Below are positions 1 through 10,980 of a DNA stretch of 64,000 nucleotides, in pieces. The stretch spans positions 125,399,464-125,463,463 of the forward strand of contig NC_072796.1 of NCBI RefSeq assembly GCF_028583425.1. The letters run 5' to 3'. Both the position numbers and the translations under genes were made by a program. Origin of the DNA: Eublepharis macularius. Its lineage: Eukaryota > Chordata > Lepidosauria > Squamata > Eublepharidae. The notes below the pieces were generated by a model that was not told the origin of the DNA, did no database searches, and saw nothing but the letters and a program-made list of their open reading frames with translations. The number at the start of each line of letters is the position of its first letter. Position 1 is the stretch's first letter.

Positions 1-36
1 GCCTCTTCCACCCTTTTTTCCTTTTGCCACATGGAG

Positions 37-253
37 GGCCACCATAGTGTAGTGATTTGGCTAGGATCTGGGAGACCCAATTTCTACCCCCACTCGACCA
101 TGGAAGCTTGCTGGGTGACCTGGGGCCAGTCACACACTCTAGCCTAGCCTACCTCACAGGGGTGTTGTGAGGAAAAAATGGAGGAGAGGAAAATGATATT
201 AAGCTGCTTTGGGTCCCCACTGGGGAGAGAGGCAGCATATAAATAAATAAAAC
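37..253 (+). repeat. tRNA-derived SINE, type B
   Basis: Begins with GTGTAGTG-type A-box sequence and carries the family core GCTGGGTGACC...CAGTCACACACTCTAGCC, GGTGTTGTGAGG and a 3' end TTGGGTCCCCACTGGGGAGA plus AAATA repeats. B-box is degenerate. Many copies occur in the window. Confidence 0.8.
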
Positions 254-419
254 ATTCAAGGGGCATTGAATGCTCACCCATTGGAAAATGGGGGGACTCC
301 TCTCTGTTCATAGAAAGATAGCGCTGAAGTAGCCTTTTCCTGCCATGTTTTAGATGCAGTGCTTGTAGTCCGGTTCAGTAGAGGTTGTCAAATGATTCAG
401 TTGCATGTGCAGCCCAGCT

Positions 420-729
420 CAGGGCCAAACTGCAAGTGACAGCAGCCATGGGTCCATGCTAAAAGCCCTAGTTCAGATCATGTGCGTGGCTGCTTCAGTT
501 CTTCCCCCTCCCCCTTCCCCCCCCCCACACACACCATTTCAGGTGCCAAAATAGCCCTCCCTTTGCTGATTTGGCACCTGAAAAAGCACAGGAGGAGGGG
601 ACAAATGCTCCTTGGGCGCACTGCTTGTGATCTGGATCAGCAATTTTCAAAGAACTACAACTCCTTTCAGAATAGCATTGGTGGCCACCAGATGGACCTG
701 TGGCCGCTGTCACTTGTAGTTTAGCCCTC
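420..729 (+). mobile_element. hAT-like non-autonomous DNA transposon (ACAAGTGAC family)
   Basis: Ends are inverted: left CAGGGCCAAACTGCAAGTGA, right TCACTTGTAGTTTAGCCCTC. CAGGG termini are typical of hAT. No clear 8-bp TSD survives. Related to the copies at 17708-17941 and 23923-24112, which share the ACAAGTGAC ends. Confidence 0.6.
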
Positions 730-900
730 AGTGGTTGTTATCATTGTTTCCCAAAGGGAGTTTCCTCTTGTTGTGGGGGCAGGGGAGGTTCATGGGGGCA
801 GTGCTGAGGATAGATACACTAGATCCCAAGAAATCTCACTGTTTCAGAAAAAGTGTCGCGTCCTTTTACTAACTGTTGGGTTGTGGGGGTGCTTTTGAAG

Positions 901-1036
901 GCTGGCTGCTGTCAAGAGAGAGCTGAAAGTAAAGGAGCTGCAGTTACTGGAAGCCGCAAGAAGGCGCTTTCTGAAATACCAGCAAGACCAGCGGGAAATG
1001 GAGCTGAACAGGCTCGACGACGAGATTGCGAGGAAG
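901..1036 (+). CDS. TBC1D31: TBC1D31 coding exon (first in window)
   Basis: The acceptor AG at 899-900 is the first AG downstream of a perfect TACTAAC branch-point sequence at 867-873. The donor is GTAACC at 1037. Exon is 136 bp, beginning with the last base of a split codon. Encodes LAAVKRELKVKELQLLEAAR and onward. Confidence 0.82.
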
Positions 1037-4000
1037 GTAACCACTTGAGAGGCAACCCGGTGAAAACATAGCAATGCGCGTGTAGGCTTGATGCAATTCG
1101 ATGTTCCGTCTGCTCACCTTAATGAAGTCTGCAGGTTGAATGAGTAGATTCTGCAAACGGTATTGAAACTTAGAAAGGGGGGGAGTGGTCTGGGTGACGT
1201 TTCCAAGAATTTGAAGGTGGCCTTTCCTTATCTCTTACGTTATCTCTTATGTTATCTCTCTGTCTTTCACTTTCTGCGGCGTCATCCAAGTCAAAAGTGA
1301 TCTGCAGAAACAACAAGGGTTTCTCCCTTCAGGAAACTTGAATGCATGAAGCCTGTCTTATATCATCGTAGGCCATTGGTCCATCGAGTTCAGTATTCTT
1401 TACCCTTACTGGCAGGGGCTCCCCAGGGTCTCAGGCAAAGGAAGTTTTTTCCCAGCACGTCCTGCCTTGAGCTCCTTTGTGCTGGAGGTGCTAGGAATCG
1501 GCCAGTGAAAGGACTCCTAGGGGGTCTTCTCCAGCAGCTTCTTATTTTCCAAAGGATGGGGAGTGCCTTCTTGGGTCTAGGGGAGCTGGATTCTCCAGGG
1601 CCTTAGGGAAGGGGCTGTGGCTCAGTAGAAGAGCCTCTCTTTTGCATGAGGAAGGTCCCAGGTTCAATCCCTGGCATCTCCAAGTAAAAAGACTAGGCAG
1701 CAGATGATGGGAAGGACTTCATCCCGAGACCTGCTGCAAGTCTGAGTAGATGATATTGACCTTGATGGACCAAGAGTCTGATTTAATATAAGGCAGCTGT
1801 GTGTGTGGCCAAGCAGCTGAGGGAGGCTCCAGCCCCTGGCTAGTTCGACTTCAGTCTCCCAAGCTTAAGAGGTTTCACTGGTCTTGATTATGTGGGGAGG
1901 GCTGGGAAGGTCCAGCCTTTAAATAGGATGCCCTCTATCCTGCTCTGTGATTTCCTAGTTCGAATTATCTAGTAGAAAAGGAGACGCTGGCAAAAAGGGA
2001 CAAACCGTTTCACTCCTTTGGCATTTCTGCGCATGTCTGTTCTAGGCAACCATGAGAGATCGAGAGACAGCTGCCACCGTTCGAGACGTGGAAGTGCGGC
2101 AGATGGAGCTTGAAGCTCAGAGACGGCTTTTTGAGCAGGTGCGTGTATATGTTGCATGGTAACGCATGAAGCCGCCTCCTACTCAGGGTGTCGTTCTGTC
2201 CAGGTCAGTACTGTTTGTTCAGATTGCCAGCGGCTCTCCAGGGTCTCAGGTAGAGATCTTTCAGATTACCTACCACCTGATCCTTTTAATTGGAGCTGTC
2301 TGGGATTGGCTCTGGAGCCTTCTACATACAAAGTAGGAGCATTGCTAATGAGCTATGGCCTTAACTCTTATGCAAAATATAAGATACTAGCAATAAAGCC
2401 CATTGTGGGGGGAAAAACAACGGGCTCTAGAAAGGGGAGGGAGGCGGGCATTGCCACCTGCTCCACTCCTGATCCCAACTGTGTGAAGGTGGAGGGGGGG
2501 GGCATTGCCACCTGCTCCACTCCTGATCCCGGCCTGGGTTTCCCACTGCAGCAGTGCCCTCTGAAGGCACACCAGGGTAGGAAGTGAGTTGTCTGGAACA
2601 CGGTTAGCCTTTTATATAGTAGGATTCATGGGCTTTGTTTGGGCCGTGCCTTGCCCTGAATTAGTGTCAGTCTGATGTACCTTTACAGTGAATCTGGGCC
2701 ACATCCTTTCCACTCAGGGAGGCAGTGCAGGGGAAGAACACTAGGTCAGAGAGGACAAAACATAGCCAAAATCCAGGAGGTTCCTGGGTCAAGTTGCCTT
2801 TCAGCCACAGCTGCACTATGTGACTTGGGGCATTTTCTCTCAACCGCCCTCTCCTATCTCAGCTAACTAACTGAGAGGTTAATACTGGTAAACATAATCT
2901 AGAAAGAAGGAGGATTTATAACAGCTGCAGGAAAGAGTGTTCAAAATGGACCCCAAATTTACGATCTCTTAGATTTCGAATTGCTTGCTGGCAATATGGC
3001 TTCTCCCTGGCTCATTTTGCTCACATTACTACAAGTCTCTCTCGCCAGGCTGTTGTTGGAAATACTGTCAGCACTGAAAGGGTTGCACAAATGCTACTTT
3101 TTTGTTATTAAACTAGACAAAAAGAAAAAGGGGAGTTTCGTCCATTCTTGGGAAGTGATGTTTATTTACTTGATTGGTATTTCACTTTTTCCCACAGTGG
3201 GGACCCCAAAGTAGCTTACATCGTCTCTCCTCCATTTTTATCCTCATGGTGAGGCTGAGAGAGTGTGACTGGTGAGTTTCCGTGGCAGATCAGGGGTTCA
3301 AACCAAGATCCTCATCAGATCTCTTAACCAGAACTACCCCATACTGGTTCTTGTGCCAGAGACTTCCATAAAATATGAGGTGGGGTCGGGGGAAACCAGG
3401 AAGAGATGTAGTAGTTAAAGAGCGAAAGGATTAAGATCTGGGGAAACCCAATGCAAATTTCTTGAAGCTCATTGGGCCAGTCAATCTCTTTCAGCCTCAC
3501 CGTCTTCAAATAGTAGTCTTGAGGAGACTGTTGTTTTGAGGGGGTGGAGCCATGAGGGGGTGGAGCCCTTTACTCCATGGAGGGAGAGCAGGATAAAATT
3601 ATACTTAACAGGTAAGATGCGCAACGACACAGGCTGGCATGAAGTCAAGAAAATGTGCTGCCCCAGAAAAGCCTGGCTGCACTCTGAAGCCGTGTGCAAC
3701 ATTGAAGGGTAGAAAAATCAGATGGCAAGTGAGCTATTGAAAGCAAGTAAAGAATGGACACTAGTCAGCTAGTCAATTTGGAGTGCTGCATGTAACAGGG
3801 CTGTGCTGAACAGGTTATGCCAGCACCTTCCAAGAGTCGGTGTGGCGTAATAGATAAGAAAAGGAGTTAGAATTCAGGAGAGCACCAGGTTCGAATCTCA
3901 GCTCTGTCCCCAAACTCACTATATAGCATTACACAAGCCACACTTAGCCCCTCCCCGGCAACATGGGGGTCATGATACCAGCCCGCTTTACAGGCCTGTT

Positions 4001-7000
4001 AAAACATTACCACACAATAACGTCTGTGAATTGCTTTTGGTGTTCAAAGCACTATATAAATGCTAAAGCACCAGTATTGTGTACTTGCTGCTCTCGGGAG
4101 CGGTGTCCTAACTGTCTTTTATCTCTCCACAGAAACTTGTCAAAGAGCAGGAAATGGCAACACAGGAAGTAAAAGGGGAGCTGAACGCCAGCCGGAGGAA
4201 GGCGGAGCTCGAGGACCAGCTCCTGCAGAGGCTGATTGAGGCAGAGCAGGACGGGGAGCGTAGAGCTCGCACTGTAAGGGCAAGAATTTGAGCTTGAGGA
4301 ATGGCCATCTCTTGCAACAGATTAAAAGTTGCTTCTTTATGCTTCATCTTGCACTGAAATCCCTTAAAGCTCCTTTTTGTAATGGCAGGGGTTGGAAGGA
4401 AACCTCTGTAGGTAGTTGCAGGAGAATATTCCTTTTCTCCTGGGACAGAGCAGTAATGAAGGCTCAGAGGAGGTTATTTAAACCTGGCTTCATCAGTCAT
4501 CGTGCGTCCCTCCGTCAGCTCTACCTCACAGCTGTGGGCTGATGTGACAGAAACTGAGTGGATACACAGCCTCCGAAGATTTTAGGGGATCAGGCTTGTT
4601 TAAATACAAGCTTTCCCACAATTTTTTCCCTCAGTTAAAAAAAAATGTGTTAGTGCGGGGGTCCCCAAGCTTTTTGAGCCTGTATGCACTTTTGGAATTC
4701 TGCCACAGGACATCAGAGAGCAAACTTATGCATAACTGTCATAGTGACTCTACAATATTTCAGGCAGAAGCTCTGTTTAACAGGATGCCTTTTAATCTGC
4801 ACAGCCCATTAGATCTCCAGTGGCCAATTAGAAGCCATGTTAGGTAATAGGCCCACCTGGCCTCACCCACTCTCTAAAAAGTAAAGGAGTTGGCAAGTAC
4901 CATGGTGCCCCTGGGCACCATGTTGGGGACCCCTGTGCTAGTGTGTGTAAAATGGTTCACTGCTGTGAGGTAAGTTTTGTTGGGTGATAGTAGGACACTA
5001 AGATCACTTGAGGCTAGAATTTAAACGTACAATAAAGATAGTTTATTTGTATTTCAGACATTTAAAAGGCCCCTTCATCCAACACAGGCTTCCAAACAGA
5101 CAAGAAATAGCCTGACTGAGCCACTTATTCACTAGTTTACAGCTTCAGGATAGAATTTAAGCTTCCTTTAACATATGAGACTGCAGGCTTCAAGACTTCA
5201 ACCATCAGTAAATGATGGTTGTTCAGCCTTTTATCAGTCAGGGCCTTTCCCCATAATCTGGTGGTTTCTGACAGGCGTCTACAGCCTGAACACTAAGTTA
5301 AGACCCTCTTGCACAGAGGGGGTTGCAACCACACCAGTCTGCCCCTTTCCCCCAAAAGTCAGACTAACCTATTACAATGTCCGCTTATCACCAGAGACAG
5401 GCCTAAAAAGGGTCTCTCTGTCCACTTCTTTGGCAGAGCTACCCCCTCTCGGCCTGCTCTCTTGCTGAGGCAGACCAGAAACTCTTGAGTTGCTGCACTC
5501 CCCCCACAATTCGTCCTGCTCTCTGAAAGGGGATTGGATGTTAGAGCAGCATTCAGATAGGCTCAGGCACAATTGGCTGTTTCATCTTCGAGGGCTGGAC
5601 AGCCTCCTCCCCGTCACAGCTGGGTATCATATACATCTCACCTGCAGGTGTCTGACTTCCTGTAGGGACTTGTGTGTTGCAAGAGGCTTTGGCAACTGGA
5701 GAGTTCAATGGAACAAGGTTCCCCCAGCTTTGTATTTTAGCCCCGTAAATAATCCCACGCAGGTTATTAGCCCATGTGCCCAAACAAACAAGTTAGGTCT
5801 TTTGTGGCCTAATTAGAAGCAGGAATGAGAACCAATTTTTGTAAACCTGCTTTGCTTGATCACTGTGAGGGTACTCCTTCCTGCCTCCTGCAACCAGGTA
5901 TGTGGCTATTTACAAAGCCTCTGTCTCCCAAGACCATGTTTGTTTCACTTATTTGGGCTGTGTCTCGTTTAGCTGGCTGAAGAGCATCTGGCCAAGACTG
6001 ACCAAGAACTCATTGATGCCGACTGGCGAGCTCAAGTCCTTCGCAAACAGCGATGTGAGGATCTGGATCGTGAAGCGTGCTACCAAGAGCTGGCCAAGCA
6101 CCTTCATGGCAACAAAGTGACGGAGTCAGAGCTGCTCGATACACTGAGGGAAGAGGAGGCTAAAAAAGTAAGAGCTTGAAGAGGTTGCCCAAGGCCAGAG
6201 GGTCAGGGAGCGCTCGAGCCTGGAGCGGATCTCAGGCTACCCATGGACATCAGTTCTGTACCTGTTACAGCTTCCTCCAAGGATTCCTGGGAAGTCTGAG
6301 AGAGCTGAGAAATTCTCAAGATCCGCCATCTTGTTTTTTCTGCCCCCCCCCACCTTCCACAAAGGTTTCACCCTAATTCTGTGTTGTGTTCATGTGCTAT
6401 TCAGGTCTGGTCTGCTTCTAAGGAGCAAAAAGTCTGCTTAGAGCTAGTTTGGTGTAGTAGTTAAGAGCAGCAGGACTCTAATTTGGACAACTGGGTTTGA
6501 TTCCCCACTCTTCCACTAGAAGCCAGCTGGGTGACCTTGGGTCAGTCACAGCTCTCTCAGAGCTCTCTCAGCCTCACTCGCCTTACAGGGTGATTGTTGG
6601 GATAATAACAACACACTTTGTAAACCGCTCTGAGAGGCCATTAAGTTGTCCTGAATGGCAGTTATATTAATCGAATATTGTTGTTGTTGTTGTTATCTGA
6701 GCACAGTACATTCACATATAAACTGACCTACTATACAGGATTATGGCTGACCTAACACAACTGATGTTGCTAGCAAAAGGTCTGTCAAGCCCTCAGTCCT
6801 TCAATGATGGAGAAGTAGCCAAAGCCATAAGAACATCAAAGCCCTCCTGGATCAGCGGACCATTGAGTCCAGCATCCCGTTTCACACAGCAGCCTGCCCC
6901 TTGCTCTGGAAGGCCAACAAACCGGGCGCAGAGGCCGAGGCCTTCCCACAGTATTACCTCCTAGCACTAATATTCACATTGCCTCTGGATGTGGTTCCTG

Positions 7001-10000
7001 TGAGTCACTGTGGCTATAGTAGCCACTGATGGGCCCATCGTCAACGAGTGCTCTTCTTTTCAACTCCACCGCCTTCTCTTTTCGCTAACTCTATAATCCT
7101 GTATATTTTTTTATTTTATTTTTAACCCGCCCTCCCCGCAAGCAGGCTCAGGGCGAGGTACGACGTTGATTAAAATACAACTCAAAATCAATCATAAAAA
7201 CAGCAACAGATAAAATACTGTACCCCTTTCAGGGCAGCCAGCGTGAGTGATCTCTCCATGCCCCTTGTAGAGGGAGACCAGTGGAAGGCTCGGCAGTGAT
7301 ATAGCCACTGATGGGCCCATCGTCAACGAGTACTCTTCAGCTCCACATCTACCCTGCTAACCATAATCCTGTTTAATTAGGGGCCTTCCCAAGTTTTCTT
7401 TTCTTGGGATACCAGTGACCGAGGAAGGATAAACAAGATAGGAAGAGTCGAATGGGGTTGTGGTTGACTACCGTGTCTTACCTTCTCGCTCCCTTTCAGC
7501 CGTCATGCTGTATCACTGAAAAATCACTTTCAGGCGGCCCCAGCTGTAGAATCCTTATCCCACCCCTTTCGTTGCTGCTGCTAATAGATCCAGTCTGCTG
7601 TTTCTCTCTCCTGTATAGTGGGAAGAAGTCCTGGAAAAGAGAGAACAGGTGGCGGCAGAGCAGGCCATTACCGCAGCTTTGGATGCCAACCGGAAGTGGC
7701 TTCTGGAGCGCGAAATGAACGATGCTGTGGAGCTGTCTGCAAAGCTCCAGGATGATGACGGTTATTTTGGTGAGTCGCTGCTGAGCTTGACAGCGGGTTT
7801 ATTTATTTTTATTTTGCTGCATTTATATCCCGTCATTCTCCCCAGTGGGGATTTAAAGCGGCTTACATAGTTCTCCTCTCCTCTAGTTAATCCTCACAAC
7901 AACCCTGCGAGATAACTTAGGCTGAGAGTGTGTGACTAGCCCAAGGTCACCCAGCAGGCTGCCTCGGCAGAGTGGGGATTTGAACCTGGATCTTCCAGGC
8001 CTGAGTCCAACACTCTAGCTACGACAGCCTGCTGGATTGCACCACTGGTTGCAAGCCAGTGTGGGGTGTAGCAGATGCAGACTTGGTCTTGGTCGTGGGA
8101 GACTGGGTTCAAATCCCTGACGAGTTTTGAAATTCACTGGGTTGAGGGGAGTTTCATTGCCACCCACTTCACAGGTTGGTCTTGAGAATAAAACAGGCAC
8201 CTGCTGTTCTGAAAGCCAGAGAGGAAGGGAAGGATTCAGGCACTACAGACCAAACTAAGCTGTTACGATGTTGGTGAAGCTGAAGGAAGTTGGTATAAGC
8301 CCCCAGTCTCATCCCAACATGCTGCCTTTTGGCTTCTAAAGTTTCCATCTTGCCCTCCCTCCAAGTTGCTTAGGGTGGTTTGAGAGTGTATTATCCCCTT
8401 CTTAAATTTGCAGGGTGGGCTACACCAAACTTGATCACTCAGCAAGGATTCAAACCCAGACGCATGACTGCGTTCTGTATGCAGTGCGCTTCCTTTTATC
8501 CATCCCTCCATTACCTGCACCAGGGCCACACTTGCTTAGCTTGGTCAGTAGGCCCTGCATGTGGAGTGTAGTTGCTTCTGGAGTTGTTATGGGGAGAGGA
8601 ATTCCCTTTTTTTAAATTCATTTTGTTAGATACAACAATTCTTTCCTCTTACTCCCTTTTTTCTCTTTTAAGAGAGGGATTTTTCTTTCATTTCTCTTTG
8701 TAGAGGAATCAACACACTTTTTTTGTAATTGCAGCCCTTGCAGTTGTGTTATATTACAAATGCCTTCCCAAACCTTTCTGCCCTCCTGCTAGAGCAACAC
8801 ACTGCTAGAGCAACACACAGCACAGGGTGTTGCTCTAGCAGGAGGGTAGGAAGGTTTGGGAAGGCATTGCCTGTCTCTGAGCATTAAAAGAGTGACAATC
8901 CGAAATTTTGCACACCACCCCTTCCTGCCCTTCCTCGCTTCAGATTTCTTGTTGATCCAAACAGACTCCTAAAAAAGAGGAAAAGAAAAAGATGGTTGGA
9001 TTTCAGGGAGAAATTGGGTAAAGAGGAATTAAGAAATTTTCTCTTTACAACCCTAATTGTTTTATCACAAAGAGTTGGATTGCCCCTTTCTAACTGTATG
9101 GCTGTGTAAGCCTCAAGGCTAGGCTACTGTGATGCCTCATGAAGACTGTTCAAAAGATCTGCTGGAGTAGGAACGAACTGAAATGGTGCATCTACCATTT
9201 CAGACCACTGTTCAGGCTCCTTGCAGTTTGGGGGCCTCTTAATTCCTGCCACTGTTTCCGATCTCCACAGAGAGCACCTTTTGCATTATATCGTACCATA
9301 TGTTGTCACTATTTCATAGTGATGATTTGAACCCTGATTGAGTACTTTTAAAAGAAAAGCAGGCTTTGGATTAGACCCTACACACTACGAGGAGAAGGTG
9401 GATCTTTACAGTTCCCCCCCCCCCCCCCGCTTCACTGTAGCCTCCATATTGCATGGCTTTTTGTCCATATCAGCCCTCCTATGTCTGACCTGACCTTTGT
9501 GTGTCTCAAAGAGCTGCTGGGAAAGGATGAGAAGGGAGGGCGGAAAAGATCAGTCTCTGCCAACATCTTCCAGTGTTAGTGAGTAGGATCCACCCCTTGA
9601 TAAACTCTGTGATTTATACATCTCAAAGCTACATGATTTTCTTCACTGGTTCAGAGTGTGAATATTGGGTGTCCTTGCATTATAATGCGTGTTTTGGAAA
9701 AGCATGTACCTAACCTTACTTGCAGCTTAAACAATAATCTGGTCTATTTTCTGCAGAGAGGCTGCGTGACTTGAGAACCTCCCGGACCGAGCAAGGCCGT
9801 CAAACGCCCTGTAAGACTCCATCGCAGCCTGGCAACGTCTGTTTAAATGACTCATCAGCTGTGAACTCCTCGTTACCCCGTTAGTATAAACCAAGGGTCC
9901 TCTTTAAGTTTTCCACTTGGCTTCTTCAGGGCACCTGAGCGAGTGGCCAGGCACCATTTGCTTTGCTCTTTTCTGCAATCGGGGGTGATCCAGCAAGATT

Positions 10001-10587
10001 GTGTTTTTTGAGCTAGCAAAACGATTGCAATCTTTGTCCTTTGAAAATCGGACCCTAGAATGTATAGGCAGCATGGTGTAGTGAACACTGAACTTTTTTT
10101 AAAGAGATCCGCGTTCAAATTTGCTTGACCGTGAAGGTCGCTGATTGCAGGCCAGTCATTGTATCTTTGCTTAACTTACTCTGCGGCTGTAAGGATAAAG
10201 GGTGGGGGGGGGTGTCACTGTGTGCCCCTCTGATTCCCTTGAAGGAAAGGCAAGATGAAGCATAAGAGATACTCATTTTCCATATCCTTAAAGAACTTTA
10301 AACATTGATGTGGGAAACCATACAGATCTTAAAGCTTCAAAGGAACTCAGCTGGAGTTACATTTTCCAGTGATCCAGAAAAGATATCGTACTTTGAACTT
10401 GTAATCCCCTTCTAATGCTAGCTCTAATTCTTGTCTTTCTTTTAAAGTTTCCTTAGACAGAGGACGACAAAACCTGGAATCTAGAGAGCGGGACTTAATG
10501 GCAGAGGTCAGACAGCTCAGACAGAAGCTAATGTCCCAAGCTCGGGTGAAATACGCCCCACCACCAGATGCACAATGGAGCAGCTGA
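901..10587 (+). CDS. TBC1D31: TBC1D31 (WDR67), C-terminal seven coding exons, partial gene
   Basis: Coding exons at 901-1036, 2046-2138, 4133-4273, 5973-6167, 7619-7769, 9757-9810 and 10448-10587 join in one frame to about 302 residues ending in TGA. Every intron is GT-AG and phases agree across each junction. The product is almost entirely charged alpha-helical coiled coil rich in E, R, K, Q and L (for example KVKELQLLEAARRRFLKYQQ), ending in a short basic, proline-containing tail (KYAPPPDAQWSS). Known family facts: TBC1D31 is a centriolar-satellite/centrosome protein of about 1,066 aa in human, with N-terminal WD40 repeats, a TBC domain and a C-terminal coiled coil, linked to ciliogenesis. 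Only the coiled-coil end is here; the rest lies upstream of base 1. The identity rests on the coiled-coil character plus position next to FAM83A, C8orf76 and ZHX1, as in human. I see no frameshift or internal stop. Confidence 0.85.
1345..1480 (-). repeat. tRNA-derived SINE, type E, fragment
   Basis: Antisense match to the SINE at 1611-1808 (CATTGGTCCATCGAG, GCTCCCCAGGGTCTCAGGCA), truncated before the tRNA head. Confidence 0.55.
1611..1808 (+). repeat. tRNA-derived SINE, type E
   Basis: Clear Pol III A box (TGGCTCAGTAGAAGAGC) and B box (GGTTCAATCC at 1661-1670). Body ends TTGATGGACCAAGAGTCTGA and ATATAAGGCAGCT, resembling a CR1-type LINE tail. Confidence 0.75.
2046..2138 (+). CDS. TBC1D31: TBC1D31 coding exon
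   Basis: 93 bp, 31 codons, phase 0 at both ends. Acceptor TCTAG before 2046, donor GTGCGT at 2139. Coiled-coil content (RDRETAATVRDVEVRQMELE). Confidence 0.85.
2162..2363 (-). repeat. tRNA-derived SINE, type E
   Basis: Antisense copy of the type-E SINE, ending at the 5' GAGCTATGGCC (reverse of the A box). Starts 24 bp after a TBC1D31 splice donor. Confidence 0.65.
2387..2624 (-). mobile_element. Non-autonomous Helitron
   Basis: On the minus strand it starts TCCTACTATATAAAAGGCTA after an A and ends GCTAG before a T, the A/T insertion Helitrons use. A hairpin (AGCCCGTTGT pairing with ACAATGGGCT) lies about 8 nt before the terminal CTAG. There are no inverted ends and no TSD, as expected. The 5' end resembles vertebrate Helitron termini. 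A 29-bp interior unit (GCATTGCCACCTGCTCCACT and onward) is present twice. No Rep/helicase coding, 238 bp. Confidence 0.8.
3160..3350 (-). repeat. tRNA-derived SINE, type B
   Basis: Antisense copy: CAGTGGGGACCCCAAAGTAG then CTCCTCCATTTTTATCCTCA and the tRNA head at the right end. Confidence 0.7.
3832..4064 (+). repeat. tRNA-headed SINE with L2/MIR-like tail
   Basis: tRNA-like head with B box GGTTCGAATCT at 3891-3901 and a 3' end GTTCAAAGCACTATATAAAT resembling L2/MIR tails. Older and distinct from types A-C. Ends about 70 bp before a TBC1D31 exon. Confidence 0.55.
4133..4273 (+). CDS. TBC1D31: TBC1D31 coding exon
   Basis: 141 bp, 47 codons, phase 0. Strong pyrimidine tract and CCACAG acceptor; donor GTAAGG at 4274. 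Encodes KLVKEQEMATQEVKGELNAS followed by a long charged helix. Confidence 0.87.
4656..4935 (+). mobile_element. hAT-like MITE, GGGGTCCCCAA ends
   Basis: 280 bp with inverted ends CGGGGGTCCCCAAGC and TTGGGGACCCCTG. Flanked by 8-bp duplications TGTTAGTG (4648-4655) and TGCTAGTG (4936-4943), one mismatch. No coding capacity. A probable end fragment of the same family is near 30608. Confidence 0.85.
5973..6167 (+). CDS. TBC1D31: TBC1D31 coding exon
   Basis: 195 bp, 65 codons, phase 0. Acceptor CGTTTAG, donor GTAAGA at 6168. Starts LAEEHLAKTDQELIDADWRA and ends EEEAKK. Confidence 0.87.
6442..6696 (+). repeat. tRNA-derived SINE, type A
   Basis: Starts AGCTAGTTTGGTGTAGTAGT, B box GGTTTGATTCC, body CCAGCTGGGTGACCTTGGGT and tail TAATCGAATATTG followed by (GTT)n. 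Confidence 0.85.
6815..7060 (+). repeat. CR1/L3-like interspersed repeat, type F
   Basis: Contains CCTCCTGGATCAGCGGACCA and GTCCAGCATCCCGTTTCACA, then TAGCCACTGATGGGCCCATC. A second partial copy of the last segment follows at about 7300-7345. Similar units occur at 14490-14780 and 16690-16810. Confidence 0.5.
7619..7769 (+). CDS. TBC1D31: TBC1D31 coding exon
   Basis: 151 bp, 50 codons plus one base. Acceptor TGTATAG after a pyrimidine-rich tract, donor GTGAGT at 7770. Starts WEEVLEKREQVAAEQAITAA. Confidence 0.87.
7798..8030 (-). repeat. tRNA-derived SINE, type B
   Basis: Antisense: CCCCAGTGGGGATTTAAAGC, AACCCTGCGAGATAACTTAG, CAAGGTCACCCAGCAGGCTG, GATTTGAACCTGGATCTTCC. It begins about 30 bp after the donor of the TBC1D31 exon at 7619-7769. 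A further partial copy in plus orientation follows at about 8058-8180. Confidence 0.75.
8759..8868. repeat. Long hairpin (inverted repeat), unclassified
   Basis: Arms 8759-8800 and 8827-8868, 42 bp each with two mismatches, around a 26-bp loop that repeats part of the arm (CTGCTAGAGCAACAC). MITE-like, but I see no TSD. Confidence 0.8.
9757..9810 (+). CDS. TBC1D31: TBC1D31 short coding exon
   Basis: 54-bp exon between a TTCTGCAG acceptor and a GTAAGA donor. The split codon from the previous exon gives glutamate, then RLRDLRTSRTEQGRQTP. Its symmetrical length (3n) means skipping would preserve frame. Confidence 0.8.
10066..10215 (+). repeat. Diverged tRNA-derived SINE
   Basis: Head GCATGGTGTAGTGAACACTG and a CCAGTCATTG core remain recognisable; the rest is eroded. 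Confidence 0.4.
10448..10587 (+). CDS. TBC1D31: TBC1D31 last coding exon
   Basis: Acceptor TTTAAAG at 10441-10447. Encodes about 46 residues starting FSLDRGRQNLESRERDLMAE and stops with TGA at 10585-10587. Confidence 0.87.
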
Positions 10588-10618
10588 AGGGACATGATCC
10601 GGCTGCAAAGAGACTTTT

Positions 10619-10778
10619 AATAAATTTTCATATAGGGGATGAAAGTGGTTCTTAGACTGATTGTTGTAAATGCTCGTAGAAATATTTTTTGTACATAAAA
10701 CATTTTTTAAAATTTCCATGCATCTGTGTATTACTGCAGTTTTAAGCCACTTGTTTTGAGTAAATATTTTAAAATAAA
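10619..10778 (+). terminator. Poly(A) signals of TBC1D31
   Basis: Two AATAAA hexamers follow the stop: 10619-10624, only 32 bp downstream, and 10773-10778. Both sit in AT-rich, repeat-free DNA, so the 3' UTR probably ends either near 10640 or near 10800. Confidence 0.6.
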
Positions 10779-10980
10779 ATACCAGCCTTATTAAAAGCTA
10801 ACGGTATAAAAAGTCCCTTGAAGCTCAAATATGGGCAGATTTGTCTTTGACCTAAATTGGTTCTAAAACCTATTCCCATTGATTCTTCCAACCAGCCAGT
10901 ATTATAGTATTTGAATGCAACCTTGTTTAGTCTTACTGATTGCAATAGGACTAAATTCACACATATAATCCACCTTAAAT

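Noticed and set aside
2400-2560. Short direct repeats resembling a CRISPR-like array
   Set aside because: Only two units, inside a Helitron in vertebrate DNA.
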